Source: a virus. From it: a DNA stretch of 64,000 bases. Within the stretch, counting starts at the first letter, position 1. Every line of letters starts with the position of its first letter. The notes beneath the pieces were generated by a model. It was given only the letters and a program-made list of their open reading frames with translations. It was not told the DNA's origin and made no database searches. The translations under genes were made by a program, and so were the position numbers. Of the stretch, positions 54,465 through 61,753 are shown in pieces. The stretch lies in the IMG/VR virus record IMGVR_UViG_3300032116_014461, positions 1 through 64,000 of that record; one strand, given 5' to 3'.

Positions 54465-55890
54465 CTACTACAAATCCTTCTTTCTTGGTAGAAACATTGT
54501 TCATAATCTCTAGTCTGGTTTTACCTTCTACTATCTTGGCACACCAGCCTTTCATATAGCAGTTGATATAGTCGTTGTCGTCTAATCCTCCGCCGTGTCT
54601 ACTAATAAGTGGCACTAATTTTCTATTACCGTTAGCGGCACCATCTTCTGCTATCTCTTCATCGGACTTGCGCTTAAATATAGTAAAATTACTACATAGC
54701 CAGATGATTCTATCAGATCCGCTTGCAGAATCGGTACTTTCTTTAGTTATGCCATCTCTATTTAGCTGTATGAAGGCCACTATTGGAACCTTGTATCTGA
54801 CTGCAAAGTTGTGTAAACTGGTCATCATGAAGCCTAGAACTTGATATTCCTTAAGATCCTGACTAATACCAGCACTATCCATAAGCTTTAAATAGTCATA
54901 GAATATTACGCATTCTTTAGCCGTACCATCTTCATTTAATCCTACATCCTTGACCAGCCACCTTCTCATAATAGCCAACTGATCCTCAAACGGCTTGCCT
55001 GCGATACTCTTATGATAAATCTTCATGCTCTTTAGTTTTTCAACCGCTGTCATGATTTTATTCTTTTGATCTGCTGATTCAGCAAATTTACCGGTTTCAA
55101 TAGAGTTCATATCTACTTCGCTCATCATAGCTAATAGTCTATGGATATGATCTTCTCTATTCATTTCGGTATCCATATTTAAAATAGGTATACCTAGAGC
55201 AGCTATGTTTTTACCCATATTATCGGACATTAGGGTTTTACCAACTTTTGGTCTAGCACCAATCACATTAATAGTGCCTCTTCTTAAGCCACCCCCAATA
55301 GCCTGATCGTATATGGGAAACCCCGTTGGAATACCAACTTGATCTACTTTGTTTTCTTCTAGTTGTTTGATATAATCATCAATAGATGAAGAAATCTGCT
55401 CTGGTCCGCTTTCTGCATCATTAAGTAATGAACTAAAATTAAAGATACTATCTTCGGCTATACCCACAATAGACGATATAGATTCATTACCCGTAACTTC
55501 TAATATTTTGTTTTGCGTATTTTCTAACTGTTTACGCAATAGACGGGCTATTTCTAGTTTGCGTATCTTGGCCGCAAATTTTCTAACATTATCTAGATTG
55601 ACAGGAAAATCTATAATAGCTTTAAGATGCTGTGCTTCTTCTTTCTTGTTCAGAATATGGCTTATATCCAATTCTTGAGCAGCAGAGTATATCGATGCAA
55701 CATCCAATGATTGTTTGTTGTCTTTTTCACAGATATGCTTAATGCATTTGTATAAGACCGCATTGCTATCTACGGTAAAAGAAGACTCTTGGAGTATATC
55801 TACAACATCCAAAAACGCATCTTCGCCATATCTACATATACCAGCTAAAACTGCCCTTTCGGCAGAAGGATCGCATAAAATATTTGGCAT
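54418..55890 (-). CDS. dnaB: Replicative DNA helicase, DnaB family
   Basis: A protein of about 490 residues. I chose the ATG at 55890 because AGGGG precedes it; an upstream ATG at 55914 would add eight residues but overlaps the previous gene. The N-terminal domain begins CDPSAERAVLAGICRYG, typical of DnaB. The C-terminal RecA-like motor has Walker A GARPKVGKT (about 211-219), then NMDTEM and VIFYDYLKLMD. A late SRHGG segment resembles the end of the DnaB core. It unwinds DNA at the fork and recruits the primase encoded immediately downstream. Confidence 0.92.
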   Translation of the reverse strand: MPNILCDPSAERAVLAGICRYGEDAFLDVVDILQESSFTVDSNAVLYKCIKHICEKDNKQSLDVASIYSAAQELDISHILNKKEEAQHLKAIIDFPVNLDNVRKFAAKIRKLEIARLLRKQLENTQNKILEVTGNESISSIVGIAEDSIFNFSSLLNDAESGPEQISSSIDDYIKQLEENKVDQVGIPTGFPIYDQAIGGGLRRGTINVIGARPKVGKTLMSDNMGKNIAALGIPILNMDTEMNREDHIHRLLAMMSEVDMNSIETGKFAESADQKNKIMTAVEKLKSMKIYHKSIAGKPFEDQLAIMRRWLVKDVGLNEDGTAKECVIFYDYLKLMDSAGISQDLKEYQVLGFMMTSLHNFAVRYKVPIVAFIQLNRDGITKESTDSASGSDRIIWLCSNFTIFKRKSDEEIAEDGAANGNRKLVPLISRHGGGLDDNDYINCYMKGWCAKIVEGKTRLEIMNNVSTKKEGFVVDDESDGSHETEIPFV

Positions 55891-55892
55891 TC

Positions 55893-56282
55893 TTACCCCT
55901 GAGAAATTGAGCAATTATTGCATTTGTATCGTGACGGATCGTAGACGAGTCCAGGGTTAACCTGTTCAGACCTACCGCAGACTCTGCATTTTACTGTGAT
56001 GGGATCAAAATGTCTAGTCCTAGGTATTGGCGGATTCTTAGACAGTTTCTTATCTATCGCAGCATCGTCCTTAAACATATACATTTCTTGCATAGTCAAA
56101 AACTTATTGGTGCTTTGTGGCTGCTCCGGCTCTTTTTTCTTTTTTGTTTTTCTGGCTTTTGTGGTCTTTTTAGGCTTTTCTGTACCACCATCATCGCTAT
56201 CTTCTTTAGGCAGAAGTGCTTGTAGTACGGATATAATATCTTTAATCTTTTGTGGGTCGTTTAGTAGTTCTTTAGGATCCAT
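55893..56282 (-). CDS. Small zinc-ribbon protein with Lys-rich linker
   Basis: A 129-residue protein. A short N-terminal helical region is followed by a charged Lys-rich linker (about 35-55: KPKKTTKARKTKKKKEPEQP). The C-terminal zinc ribbon has CRVCG and CNNC pairs spaced about 20 residues apart. It precedes the DnaB helicase gene by two bases and follows an unknown gene with an 11-base overlap. A DNA- or helicase-contacting accessory factor is plausible from the basic linker and context; no known family is assigned. Confidence 0.65.
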   Translation of the reverse strand: MDPKELLNDPQKIKDIISVLQALLPKEDSDDGGTEKPKKTTKARKTKKKKEPEQPQSTNKFLTMQEMYMFKDDAAIDKKLSKNPPIPRTRHFDPITVKCRVCGRSEQVNPGLVYDPSRYKCNNCSISQG

Positions 56283-56757
56283 GTTTCACCTTTGTTTTAT
56301 GAACAGACACTAATATATCGGATAGATTTTTGATTCCATTAGCTATATATGATAATCTATCCATACGCTGCTTTGCATATTTCTTTATAGAGTTGAGATT
56401 ACTTGCTCTTTCATTATGCTTAATAGCCTGCATGGATTTTTCTATATAGCCATATCCTTTATAGTTATTGATTTCATCAGCTATTACTTCTTTGATAGTT
56501 TCTTCTGCCCAGTTGTGCCTAGCAGTTTCTCTGTTGGATGTTCTTTGTACATGCAAAGAGAATTGGGCTAATCTCAGAGAAATTTGAATACAGTCTTCTG
56601 GTGATAGTTTTTCTATCTGCGATCTATCCATATTAAGATAACCATTCAATTCATCAGAGGATAGCGACCCATTATATTTGGGAAGTCCAATAGACTGTTC
56701 ATATTCATCTAGGATTGAATCCCATTTTTCTAGTTCTTCTTTGGCTGTTTTATGCAT
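56272..56757 (-). CDS. Unknown helical protein near replication genes
   Basis: About 161 residues starting at MHKTAKEELE (56757), which has AGGAA upstream. A longer frame to 56793 would overlap the previous gene by 44 bases. Long amphipathic helices dominate, with repeated charged residues (EELEKWDSILDEYE, IKKYAKQRMDRLS). No motif is recognised. Its place between a nuclease and the zinc-ribbon/helicase genes suggests a replication-related or helicase-loading role, but there is no direct evidence. Confidence 0.6.
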   Translation of the reverse strand: MHKTAKEELEKWDSILDEYEQSIGLPKYNGSLSSDELNGYLNMDRSQIEKLSPEDCIQISLRLAQFSLHVQRTSNRETARHNWAEETIKEVIADEINNYKGYGYIEKSMQAIKHNERASNLNSIKKYAKQRMDRLSYIANGIKNLSDILVSVHKTKVKHGS

Positions 56758-57154
56758 TGCTAATAAGTTCCTTCCACTCGGTTGTTGTATCAAAAGGTAG
56801 TGCTATATAAGATATTCCATTATTGACACACCAATTTTGCTTATCTTCGTCTCTTTTTTTACTCTTAACGAAACCCATTACATTCTGATGATAAAATTGT
56901 ACAAACTTATAATGCTGTTCACCATGAACCTCAATACATTTTTTAATAAGTGGTAAATAAAAATCTAGGTATAAAGTCTCGCTGCGTCTAACCGGAATTG
57001 GAACTTCTTCTAATACCTGTAGGGTTGGATATATTTCATGTATCAAGGATCTGGCCAGTAGATGTAAATCTGACTTGTTTTGCAATCTGCTATTAGATAT
57101 ACAACCAGTAATAGACCAAGAAACTTTATTATTGTCTAGGTCTTTAATAATCAT
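56750..57154 (-). CDS. Vsr-like / DUF559-type nuclease, small
   Basis: A 134-residue protein with a compact PD-(D/E)XK-like core: LYLDFYLPLIKKCIEVHGEQ then HYKFVQFYH, SKKRDEDKQNWC and ISYIALPFD. The IEVHGEQHY motif with a following D..K pair is the signature of very-short-patch-like endonucleases. It overlaps RecA by four bases, so it is coupled to recombination. It could be a repair nuclease rather than a mobile element, since it lacks the DNA-binding module of the gene at 39298-40092. Confidence 0.65.
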   Translation of the reverse strand: MIIKDLDNNKVSWSITGCISNSRLQNKSDLHLLARSLIHEIYPTLQVLEEVPIPVRRSETLYLDFYLPLIKKCIEVHGEQHYKFVQFYHQNVMGFVKSKKRDEDKQNWCVNNGISYIALPFDTTTEWKELISNA

Positions 57155-58170
57155 GTTTTAATGCCCATAGTATCTTTAACAGATTTGACCAGATTATCAT
57201 ACGCAGCAGAATTCTCTAATAGATACGCTCTTACCTTTTCTACTCCCTGGAATTTAGGACTATCTTTTTCGGATGTTAGCGTGTACCAAGCACCACCCTT
57301 ATTAATAATACCTATATCTGATGCTATATTGATAATTTCTGTATATTTATCTATACCTTGGCCATATCTAATATAACTGGTAGTTGTAGCGCCCGGAGGT
57401 CCCAATGCAGAACACACCACTTGCCACTCTACTTCCTGTCCTATTTGCGTACCATCTGCCCCAGTTGTCCACGGTTTAAAAGTTTTGGCTCGGAGCTTGA
57501 TGTCAGTTTGATAGGCGATTGCCTGACCACTCTTTTCCTTAAACTCTGCACCATAACCAGTTGGATTGCCCATTAAGTGAGTAATACCAATAACAATATT
57601 CTTATTGACCGGAATAACGTTGGCAACTTTACGACAAAACTTAGCTAATAACTTAGCCCCGTCTGCTCTTTGCATCTTGTCCATATCACTTGTAATTTCT
57701 GCTTCTGTACATAGTGCAGAATACGAGTCTATGATGAGTACGCATCCGGGTTCTTGATTAATAATTTTTTCAGCTATTTGTAGATATTCTTCTGCGTGTA
57801 ATATTTTACCCTGCTGACTACCTATTACATGAAATCTATTTAGATCCAATCCCTTGATACCTTCTAGGTCACGCTTTTTAATTCTACCTTCAATATTTAG
57901 GTAATACACTTCTCTAGGTGCCTTAAGATTGCCTTGGTATTCTGGCTTCTGTGCCGTAGCAGCAAAGTCCAGTGATGTAACAGTTTTACCACATTTAGGT
58001 TGTCCGGTTAGAACTACGAAACTACCCTCTGGCACACCACCGCTCAATATCATATCTAGAGACGGACTAACCGGTATAACTACTACTTTTCTATCAACGA
58101 TAGAATTACCGGATAAAATTATATCATCGCCAAAATCTTTTTTGACTTCTGTTTTTATACTACTACTCAT
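57151..58170 (-). CDS. recA: RecA-like recombinase
   Basis: A 339-residue recombinase with Walker A GQPKCGKT (56-63) and Walker B CVLIIDSYSAL (about 143-153). SLDMILSGGVPEGSF opens the core in RecA/UvsX style. The loop region YGAEFKEKSGQAIAYQTDIK corresponds to the DNA-binding L2 neighbourhood. It forms filaments on single-stranded DNA and promotes strand exchange, working with SSB and the nucleases of this block. The C-terminal region is short, as in phage RecA relatives. The next gene overlaps by four bases. Confidence 0.92.
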   Translation of the reverse strand: MSSSIKTEVKKDFGDDIILSGNSIVDRKVVVIPVSPSLDMILSGGVPEGSFVVLTGQPKCGKTVTSLDFAATAQKPEYQGNLKAPREVYYLNIEGRIKKRDLEGIKGLDLNRFHVIGSQQGKILHAEEYLQIAEKIINQEPGCVLIIDSYSALCTEAEITSDMDKMQRADGAKLLAKFCRKVANVIPVNKNIVIGITHLMGNPTGYGAEFKEKSGQAIAYQTDIKLRAKTFKPWTTGADGTQIGQEVEWQVVCSALGPPGATTTSYIRYGQGIDKYTEIINIASDIGIINKGGAWYTLTSEKDSPKFQGVEKVRAYLLENSAAYDNLVKSVKDTMGIKT

Positions 58171-58585
58171 TATCTAATTCCTTGAGCTTTGAAATGATGC
58201 CTTTTTTACTTGGTGTTGTAGTTTTATATTTAACATTATCAGATCGATTTAATTGTATAGATAATGTCTTGTTTTCTGCATCTACAATCTTTTGATATCT
58301 GTCTATGATAGGCAGAAGGTGCGGCGCTCGCAAGGAATATATTTTGGCTGCGTCCTTATCTTTTAGTGCCAACACGATAGCCTTCGAAGAATATTTTTTA
58401 AGCAGTTTATGTGCTGATGATATTTGATTTCTAAAATATACAGCCCACTCATCAGATACCCAAAATCTAAAGTGTAAATCTTTTTTATTTCTTATTGCTT
58501 GATGTTCACAGATGATTTCAGTTATATATTGAGCCGCAGATACTTCCTTATTATTGGAGTACTTTGATATATAGGTGTCCGACAT
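58163..58585 (-). CDS. Unknown protein upstream of recA
   Basis: A 140-residue protein that overlaps the recA start by eight bases. It has a helical N-terminal part (AAQYITEIICEHQA), an aromatic-rich middle (LHFRFWVSDEWAVYF) and a basic C-terminus. No recognised domain is seen. Co-translation with RecA suggests an accessory factor in recombination, but the sequence gives no catalytic hint. Confidence 0.6.
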   Translation of the reverse strand: MSDTYISKYSNNKEVSAAQYITEIICEHQAIRNKKDLHFRFWVSDEWAVYFRNQISSAHKLLKKYSSKAIVLALKDKDAAKIYSLRAPHLLPIIDRYQKIVDAENKTLSIQLNRSDNVKYKTTTPSKKGIISKLKELDNE

Positions 58586-58602
58586 AAATATGATTAAGTT
58601 AA

Positions 58603-58908
58603 TCAGCCTCTAGGTCTAAAAATATTGGTGTTGTTATTATTTCCTTTAGTAGTCTTTTTAGCTACTTCGTCAGACAAAAAAGATGCCTCTTTTGTCATTA
58701 TGGCCACACCCTTATTTCTTTTTCCTGCTGTTTCTGAAATCATCAACTTACTAATTCTACTAGCCTTTTCTTCTGTGGTTTCTGCCAATGCAGCACTAAC
58801 AGATTCTTCTGATATATTAAGTTCTTTGGCTATGTCTGCAACTGGAACCTTTTTGTGGTTAAGCCACTGTATAGCATAAGATGTTGTGTTGGATATTTTT
58901 TTAGACAT
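58603..58908 (-). CDS. Small helix-turn-helix protein
   Basis: A 101-residue protein. Its N-terminal half (YAIQWLNHKKVPVADIAKEL then NISEESVSAALAE) is a helix-turn-helix with an IA-x-ELNIS recognition turn, as in small regulators. The C-terminal half is basic and low-complexity (NNNNTNIFRPRG). It resembles the helical segments within the Thr/Pro-rich virion protein at 35703-37847. A transcription or DNA-binding role is inferred. Confidence 0.7.
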   Translation of the reverse strand: MSKKISNTTSYAIQWLNHKKVPVADIAKELNISEESVSAALAETTEEKASRISKLMISETAGKRNKGVAIMTKEASFLSDEVAKKTTKGNNNNTNIFRPRG

Positions 58909-59297
58909 TAAACCATCTCCCTGTTTATGTTATTATAGATAGACATATTTTGTGTTTGCAAAAATGTCAAATACATTTCAAATAAATTATGGCTAGTTTC
59001 CTTAAACTTCACTTTAGGCTCATTAGATTTATTAATAAGATTCTTCTTAGAATTAACATTACCATATATATTGTATGGGTTATACAGCATATTATTCTCA
59101 TCTATTCTTACAAAGAATTTCCATCTATTTTGAAGATGTAATTTTTTAGCATAAACATACTCTGAGTCGTGATCTGACAGGCTGTTTCCACTGTCATCGA
59201 CAGTCTTTGAGTGTGCTTTAATAGTATAGAAAATATTTTTTTCTGTTTTAGATTTGCTGTTTATCGCAAAGATTGCGTTAGATAAATCTTCATGCAT
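58908..59297 (-). CDS. Unknown protein, paralogue of the 60017-60424 product
   Basis: A 129-residue protein that shares a pattern with the gene at 60017-60424: YAKK..., then FFVR with a following N-x-L-x-(N/D)P, and a C-terminal YLTFLQTQN ... REMV against YVTFLKTNN ... REVG. Conserved aromatic and Asn-Pro residues suggest a common fold. No function is recognised. The two copies are separated by two other small genes, implying an old duplication. Confidence 0.6.
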   Translation of the reverse strand: MHEDLSNAIFAINSKSKTEKNIFYTIKAHSKTVDDSGNSLSDHDSEYVYAKKLHLQNRWKFFVRIDENNMLYNPYNIYGNVNSKKNLINKSNEPKVKFKETSHNLFEMYLTFLQTQNMSIYNNINREMV

Positions 59298-59676
59298 CGG
59301 ATGTGTCCTTTGTGTCTTGGGTCCTATTATCTGTTTTATTGATGGTATCTATAATTGCTTCTTTTATGAAGCCAAAAAATGAGTCCACATAGTCTCCGTA
59401 TACAACACCCGTTGGTACGGGAATGTGATAGTTTTGTTCGAACATTCCTTTAGAGCCAACATACTCACCCTTTTCGTTTTGTTCTAACACATTGGCATTA
59501 ACCTTAATCAATATTTCGTGTGGGGCTGTTGTTAGCTTGGCTTGATCCTCAAAAATTTCTCCATATTGGGCGGAAGCCATTCCCAATACATCCTTAATAC
59601 TATCAGGATGTAGGTCTTTCATATTCTTAATAAGTTCTATATATTCTTCGTTTAGTTGTTCGTTGGATTCTGTCAT
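59290..59676 (-). CDS. Unknown acidic protein
   Basis: About 128 residues from the ATG at 59676, which overlaps the previous stop as ATGA; a GTG nine bases earlier would add three residues. The sequence is acidic at the N-terminus (SNEQLNEEYIELIKNMKDLH) and has a beta segment (HEILIKVNANVLEQNEKGEY) and an IPVPTG motif in the middle. It ends in a Thr/Asp-rich tail. No family is recognised. Confidence 0.6.
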   Translation of the reverse strand: MTESNEQLNEEYIELIKNMKDLHPDSIKDVLGMASAQYGEIFEDQAKLTTAPHEILIKVNANVLEQNEKGEYVGSKGMFEQNYHIPVPTGVVYGDYVDSFFGFIKEAIIDTINKTDNRTQDTKDTSDA

Positions 59677-60017
59677 TTTGGCCACTGTATTTTGGGTTGT
59701 TTTTTAAGTCTACTCATGCCCTTTGGTAATTGTTTTTCTAGGTTTTGATCTTTATATGCGTTATGTTTGTGGTGCAAGTAATCTTTTTCGTCCTGACTTA
59801 GCCTATCTCGATTTCTGTTGGCTAGATCTCCTAGTTTAAGTTCTCCGTCGGATTTAATTACAGAACCAGACACATTGGTTAAATCATCCGCATAAGAGCG
59901 ATGAGTATGTTTGCTGCCACACGATACACAAACCTGAGTGTCTGAGTATTGAGCAAAAGTTAGAAATAGCTCAAACTTATTGTTGCAGTCATCACAAATA
60001 AACGTATAACTCGGCAT
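59673..60017 (-). CDS. FmdB-type zinc-ribbon protein
   Basis: About 114 residues starting at MPSYTFICDDC (60017), where TGATG overlaps the previous stop and GAGAGG lies upstream; a TTG one codon earlier is less likely. The N-terminus (CDDC...CVSCGS) is the FmdB-family regulatory zinc ribbon, present in many phage and bacterial small proteins. The rest is a charged helical region with a Lys-rich end. The role of this family in phages is not firmly known. Confidence 0.75.
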   Translation of the reverse strand: MPSYTFICDDCNNKFELFLTFAQYSDTQVCVSCGSKHTHRSYADDLTNVSGSVIKSDGELKLGDLANRNRDRLSQDEKDYLHHKHNAYKDQNLEKQLPKGMSRLKKQPKIQWPK

Positions 60018-60424
60018 CAACCAACCTCTCGCTGAGTTTTAGTAAATAGTTTTCTGTTATTAGTCTTCAGAAATGTAACATATTGATTAAATATTGTCTC
60101 AGGAACTTGTATAAAGGAATCGGTTGTTTTGCAAACCTTATTTACTGCACTATATAGTTGCTTGTCCTTAACAGATGAATGAAGTTCAAAAGGATCATGC
60201 AATTTCTTATTTGGTGAGCTTCTTACAAAGAATGCAAAATTATCTGGATCTAACATATTACGAGCTAGCTTATTCTTGATCTTTTTCGCGTATGTCTGAT
60301 CTGTCTCTTTTAATGTTTGAAAGTTATCTTCTTCATCCTTAAATTCTGCATGATCTGATGTTGTAAAATAATAAGCGTCCGCAGATTTGTGCTTTATGTT
60401 AAAGTCATTAATGTCGATTTTCAT
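60017..60424 (-). CDS. Unknown protein, paralogue of the 58908-59297 product
   Basis: A 135-residue protein. FAFFVRSSPNKKLHDPFELH and FNQYVTFLKTNNRKLF match positions in the gene at 58908-59297. The N-terminal part is rich in charged residues. It overlaps the HNH nuclease gene by 17 bases and the FmdB-type gene by one, so it belongs to a dense co-transcribed run. Function is unknown. Confidence 0.6.
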   Translation of the reverse strand: MKIDINDFNIKHKSADAYYFTTSDHAEFKDEEDNFQTLKETDQTYAKKIKNKLARNMLDPDNFAFFVRSSPNKKLHDPFELHSSVKDKQLYSAVNKVCKTTDSFIQVPETIFNQYVTFLKTNNRKLFTKTQREVG

Positions 60425-61013
60425 TTCTAAGATGTCCTATAAATGGTTCCCATTCCGCGTAAGAAGCGTGAGATATACCTATACTAATCAAATCCTTGTG
60501 CCAAGGCAAGTACAAAGTAGAATACTTGGGCTGTACTGGCTCTTTTAATAATGCCATATTAGCTTCTTCTGGCGTCTTATTGGCTTTTTTAGCATTACAT
60601 TTTACGCAAGCTGTAACTATATTTGTCCAGTTAGTAGATAGCTTTTTATTACCTATATGTCTAGACTTAGGTACAACATGATCGTATGTTAATTGGTTTT
60701 GAGCATATTGAATTCCACAATATTGACAAGTAAAATTATCTCTAATAAATAGATTTTTTCTAGAGAAATTAATATTTCTTTTATAGACATCAAAATAATG
60801 ACTTGTTTTTGCTACGGCCGGAATTGGATATTGTTGTCCGCCCGAGCATTTAATAAAGTCATCTTTGTAATGTGCTAAAATTTCAATAGAGTACTCCGTA
60901 TCTGTCTCATACTTTAAGGACCATACTATAGCCCTCTGCCATGAGATAATACGTAGTGGTGAAAAATCAGCATTTAGTAATAAACACCTACGATGATTCG
61001 TTTTGTCTTTCAT
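60408..61013 (-). CDS. HNH endonuclease
   Basis: A 201-residue protein with a C-terminal HNH site: CQYCG (96-100), the first His in YDHVVPKSR (110-118), NWTNIVTACVKCNAKKAN (128-145). The N-terminal domain (LLLNADFSPLRIISWQRAIV) is typical of HNH proteins common in bacteria and phages. Metal-binding Cys pairs and the HNH core are intact, so it should cleave DNA. A mobile or DNA-processing role is possible. It overlaps the PhoH gene by 26 bases. Confidence 0.9.
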   Translation of the reverse strand: MKDKTNHRRCLLLNADFSPLRIISWQRAIVWSLKYETDTEYSIEILAHYKDDFIKCSGGQQYPIPAVAKTSHYFDVYKRNINFSRKNLFIRDNFTCQYCGIQYAQNQLTYDHVVPKSRHIGNKKLSTNWTNIVTACVKCNAKKANKTPEEANMALLKEPVQPKYSTLYLPWHKDLISIGISHASYAEWEPFIGHLRNENRH

Positions 61014-61725
61014 AAGATTCTAGTCTAGAAATAATTGCTGCTATAATCGGATTTCTGACTATATCAACAGATTCTAGAACAGAAAATCCTATATTATCGA
61101 TACCATCTAGATATTGTATCATGCTTAGGAAACCTCCACGCAAATGTCTAGATAGATCTGATTGTCCTATATCACCAGTTAAAACCATTTTACTTTCTCT
61201 GCCAATTCTGGTCAACAACATTTTAAGTTGGTCATATGAGGCATTCTGGCATTCATCTGCCACAATAAAACTGTCATGAAAATTGCGACCTCTCATTAAG
61301 CCAAGTGGAACTACTTCAATCTTATTGTTAAGTTTTAAACTAGCGTATAGAGCAGGGGAAATAAAGTGGTTAATTTCGTCCAGAATAGGCAGTAGATAAG
61401 GGTGTAATTTTTCTTCTGCTGTTCCTGGTAAATATCCAATTTTTTCGCCAGCCTCTAACACTGGTCTGGTTATAATAATTTTTTTAACTTTCTCTTCAAG
61501 AAGATATTCCAGAGCCATACCTATAGCGATATGTGTTTTACCACTACCAGCTAATCCCTGACAAAATGTAATACCATTTTCAGCAATAGTTCTAATATAG
61601 TTTTTTTGGTTTTCTGTTCTAGGTTTGAGCCTATTTCTAAAACCACTATATGGTGTAACTATTTCAAGATTATTGGTAATATCAATAGGGGATCTGTTTT
61701 TCTTTTTTGATTGTTTTTTTCTCAA
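60988..61725 (-). CDS. phoH: PhoH-like ATPase
   Basis: A 245-residue P-loop ATPase; Walker A GLAGSGKT (57-64) and Walker B IVADECQNA (154-162) with the PhoH-specific ITRPVLEAGEKIGYLPG motif. The start is TTG at 61725, with AAAGGG at good spacing. A basic N-terminus (RKKQSKKK) could contact nucleic acid. PhoH relatives are frequent in phages and are thought to be RNA- or phosphate-stress-linked helicases/ATPases, but the role is not settled. It follows ribonucleotide reductase by 28 bases. Confidence 0.92.
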   Translation of the reverse strand: MRKKQSKKKNRSPIDITNNLEIVTPYSGFRNRLKPRTENQKNYIRTIAENGITFCQGLAGSGKTHIAIGMALEYLLEEKVKKIIITRPVLEAGEKIGYLPGTAEEKLHPYLLPILDEINHFISPALYASLKLNNKIEVVPLGLMRGRNFHDSFIVADECQNASYDQLKMLLTRIGRESKMVLTGDIGQSDLSRHLRGGFLSMIQYLDGIDNIGFSVLESVDIVRNPIIAAIISRLESYERQNESS

Positions 61726-61753
61726 TGTGGACCCTTTACTAGTAGAGTTTAAA

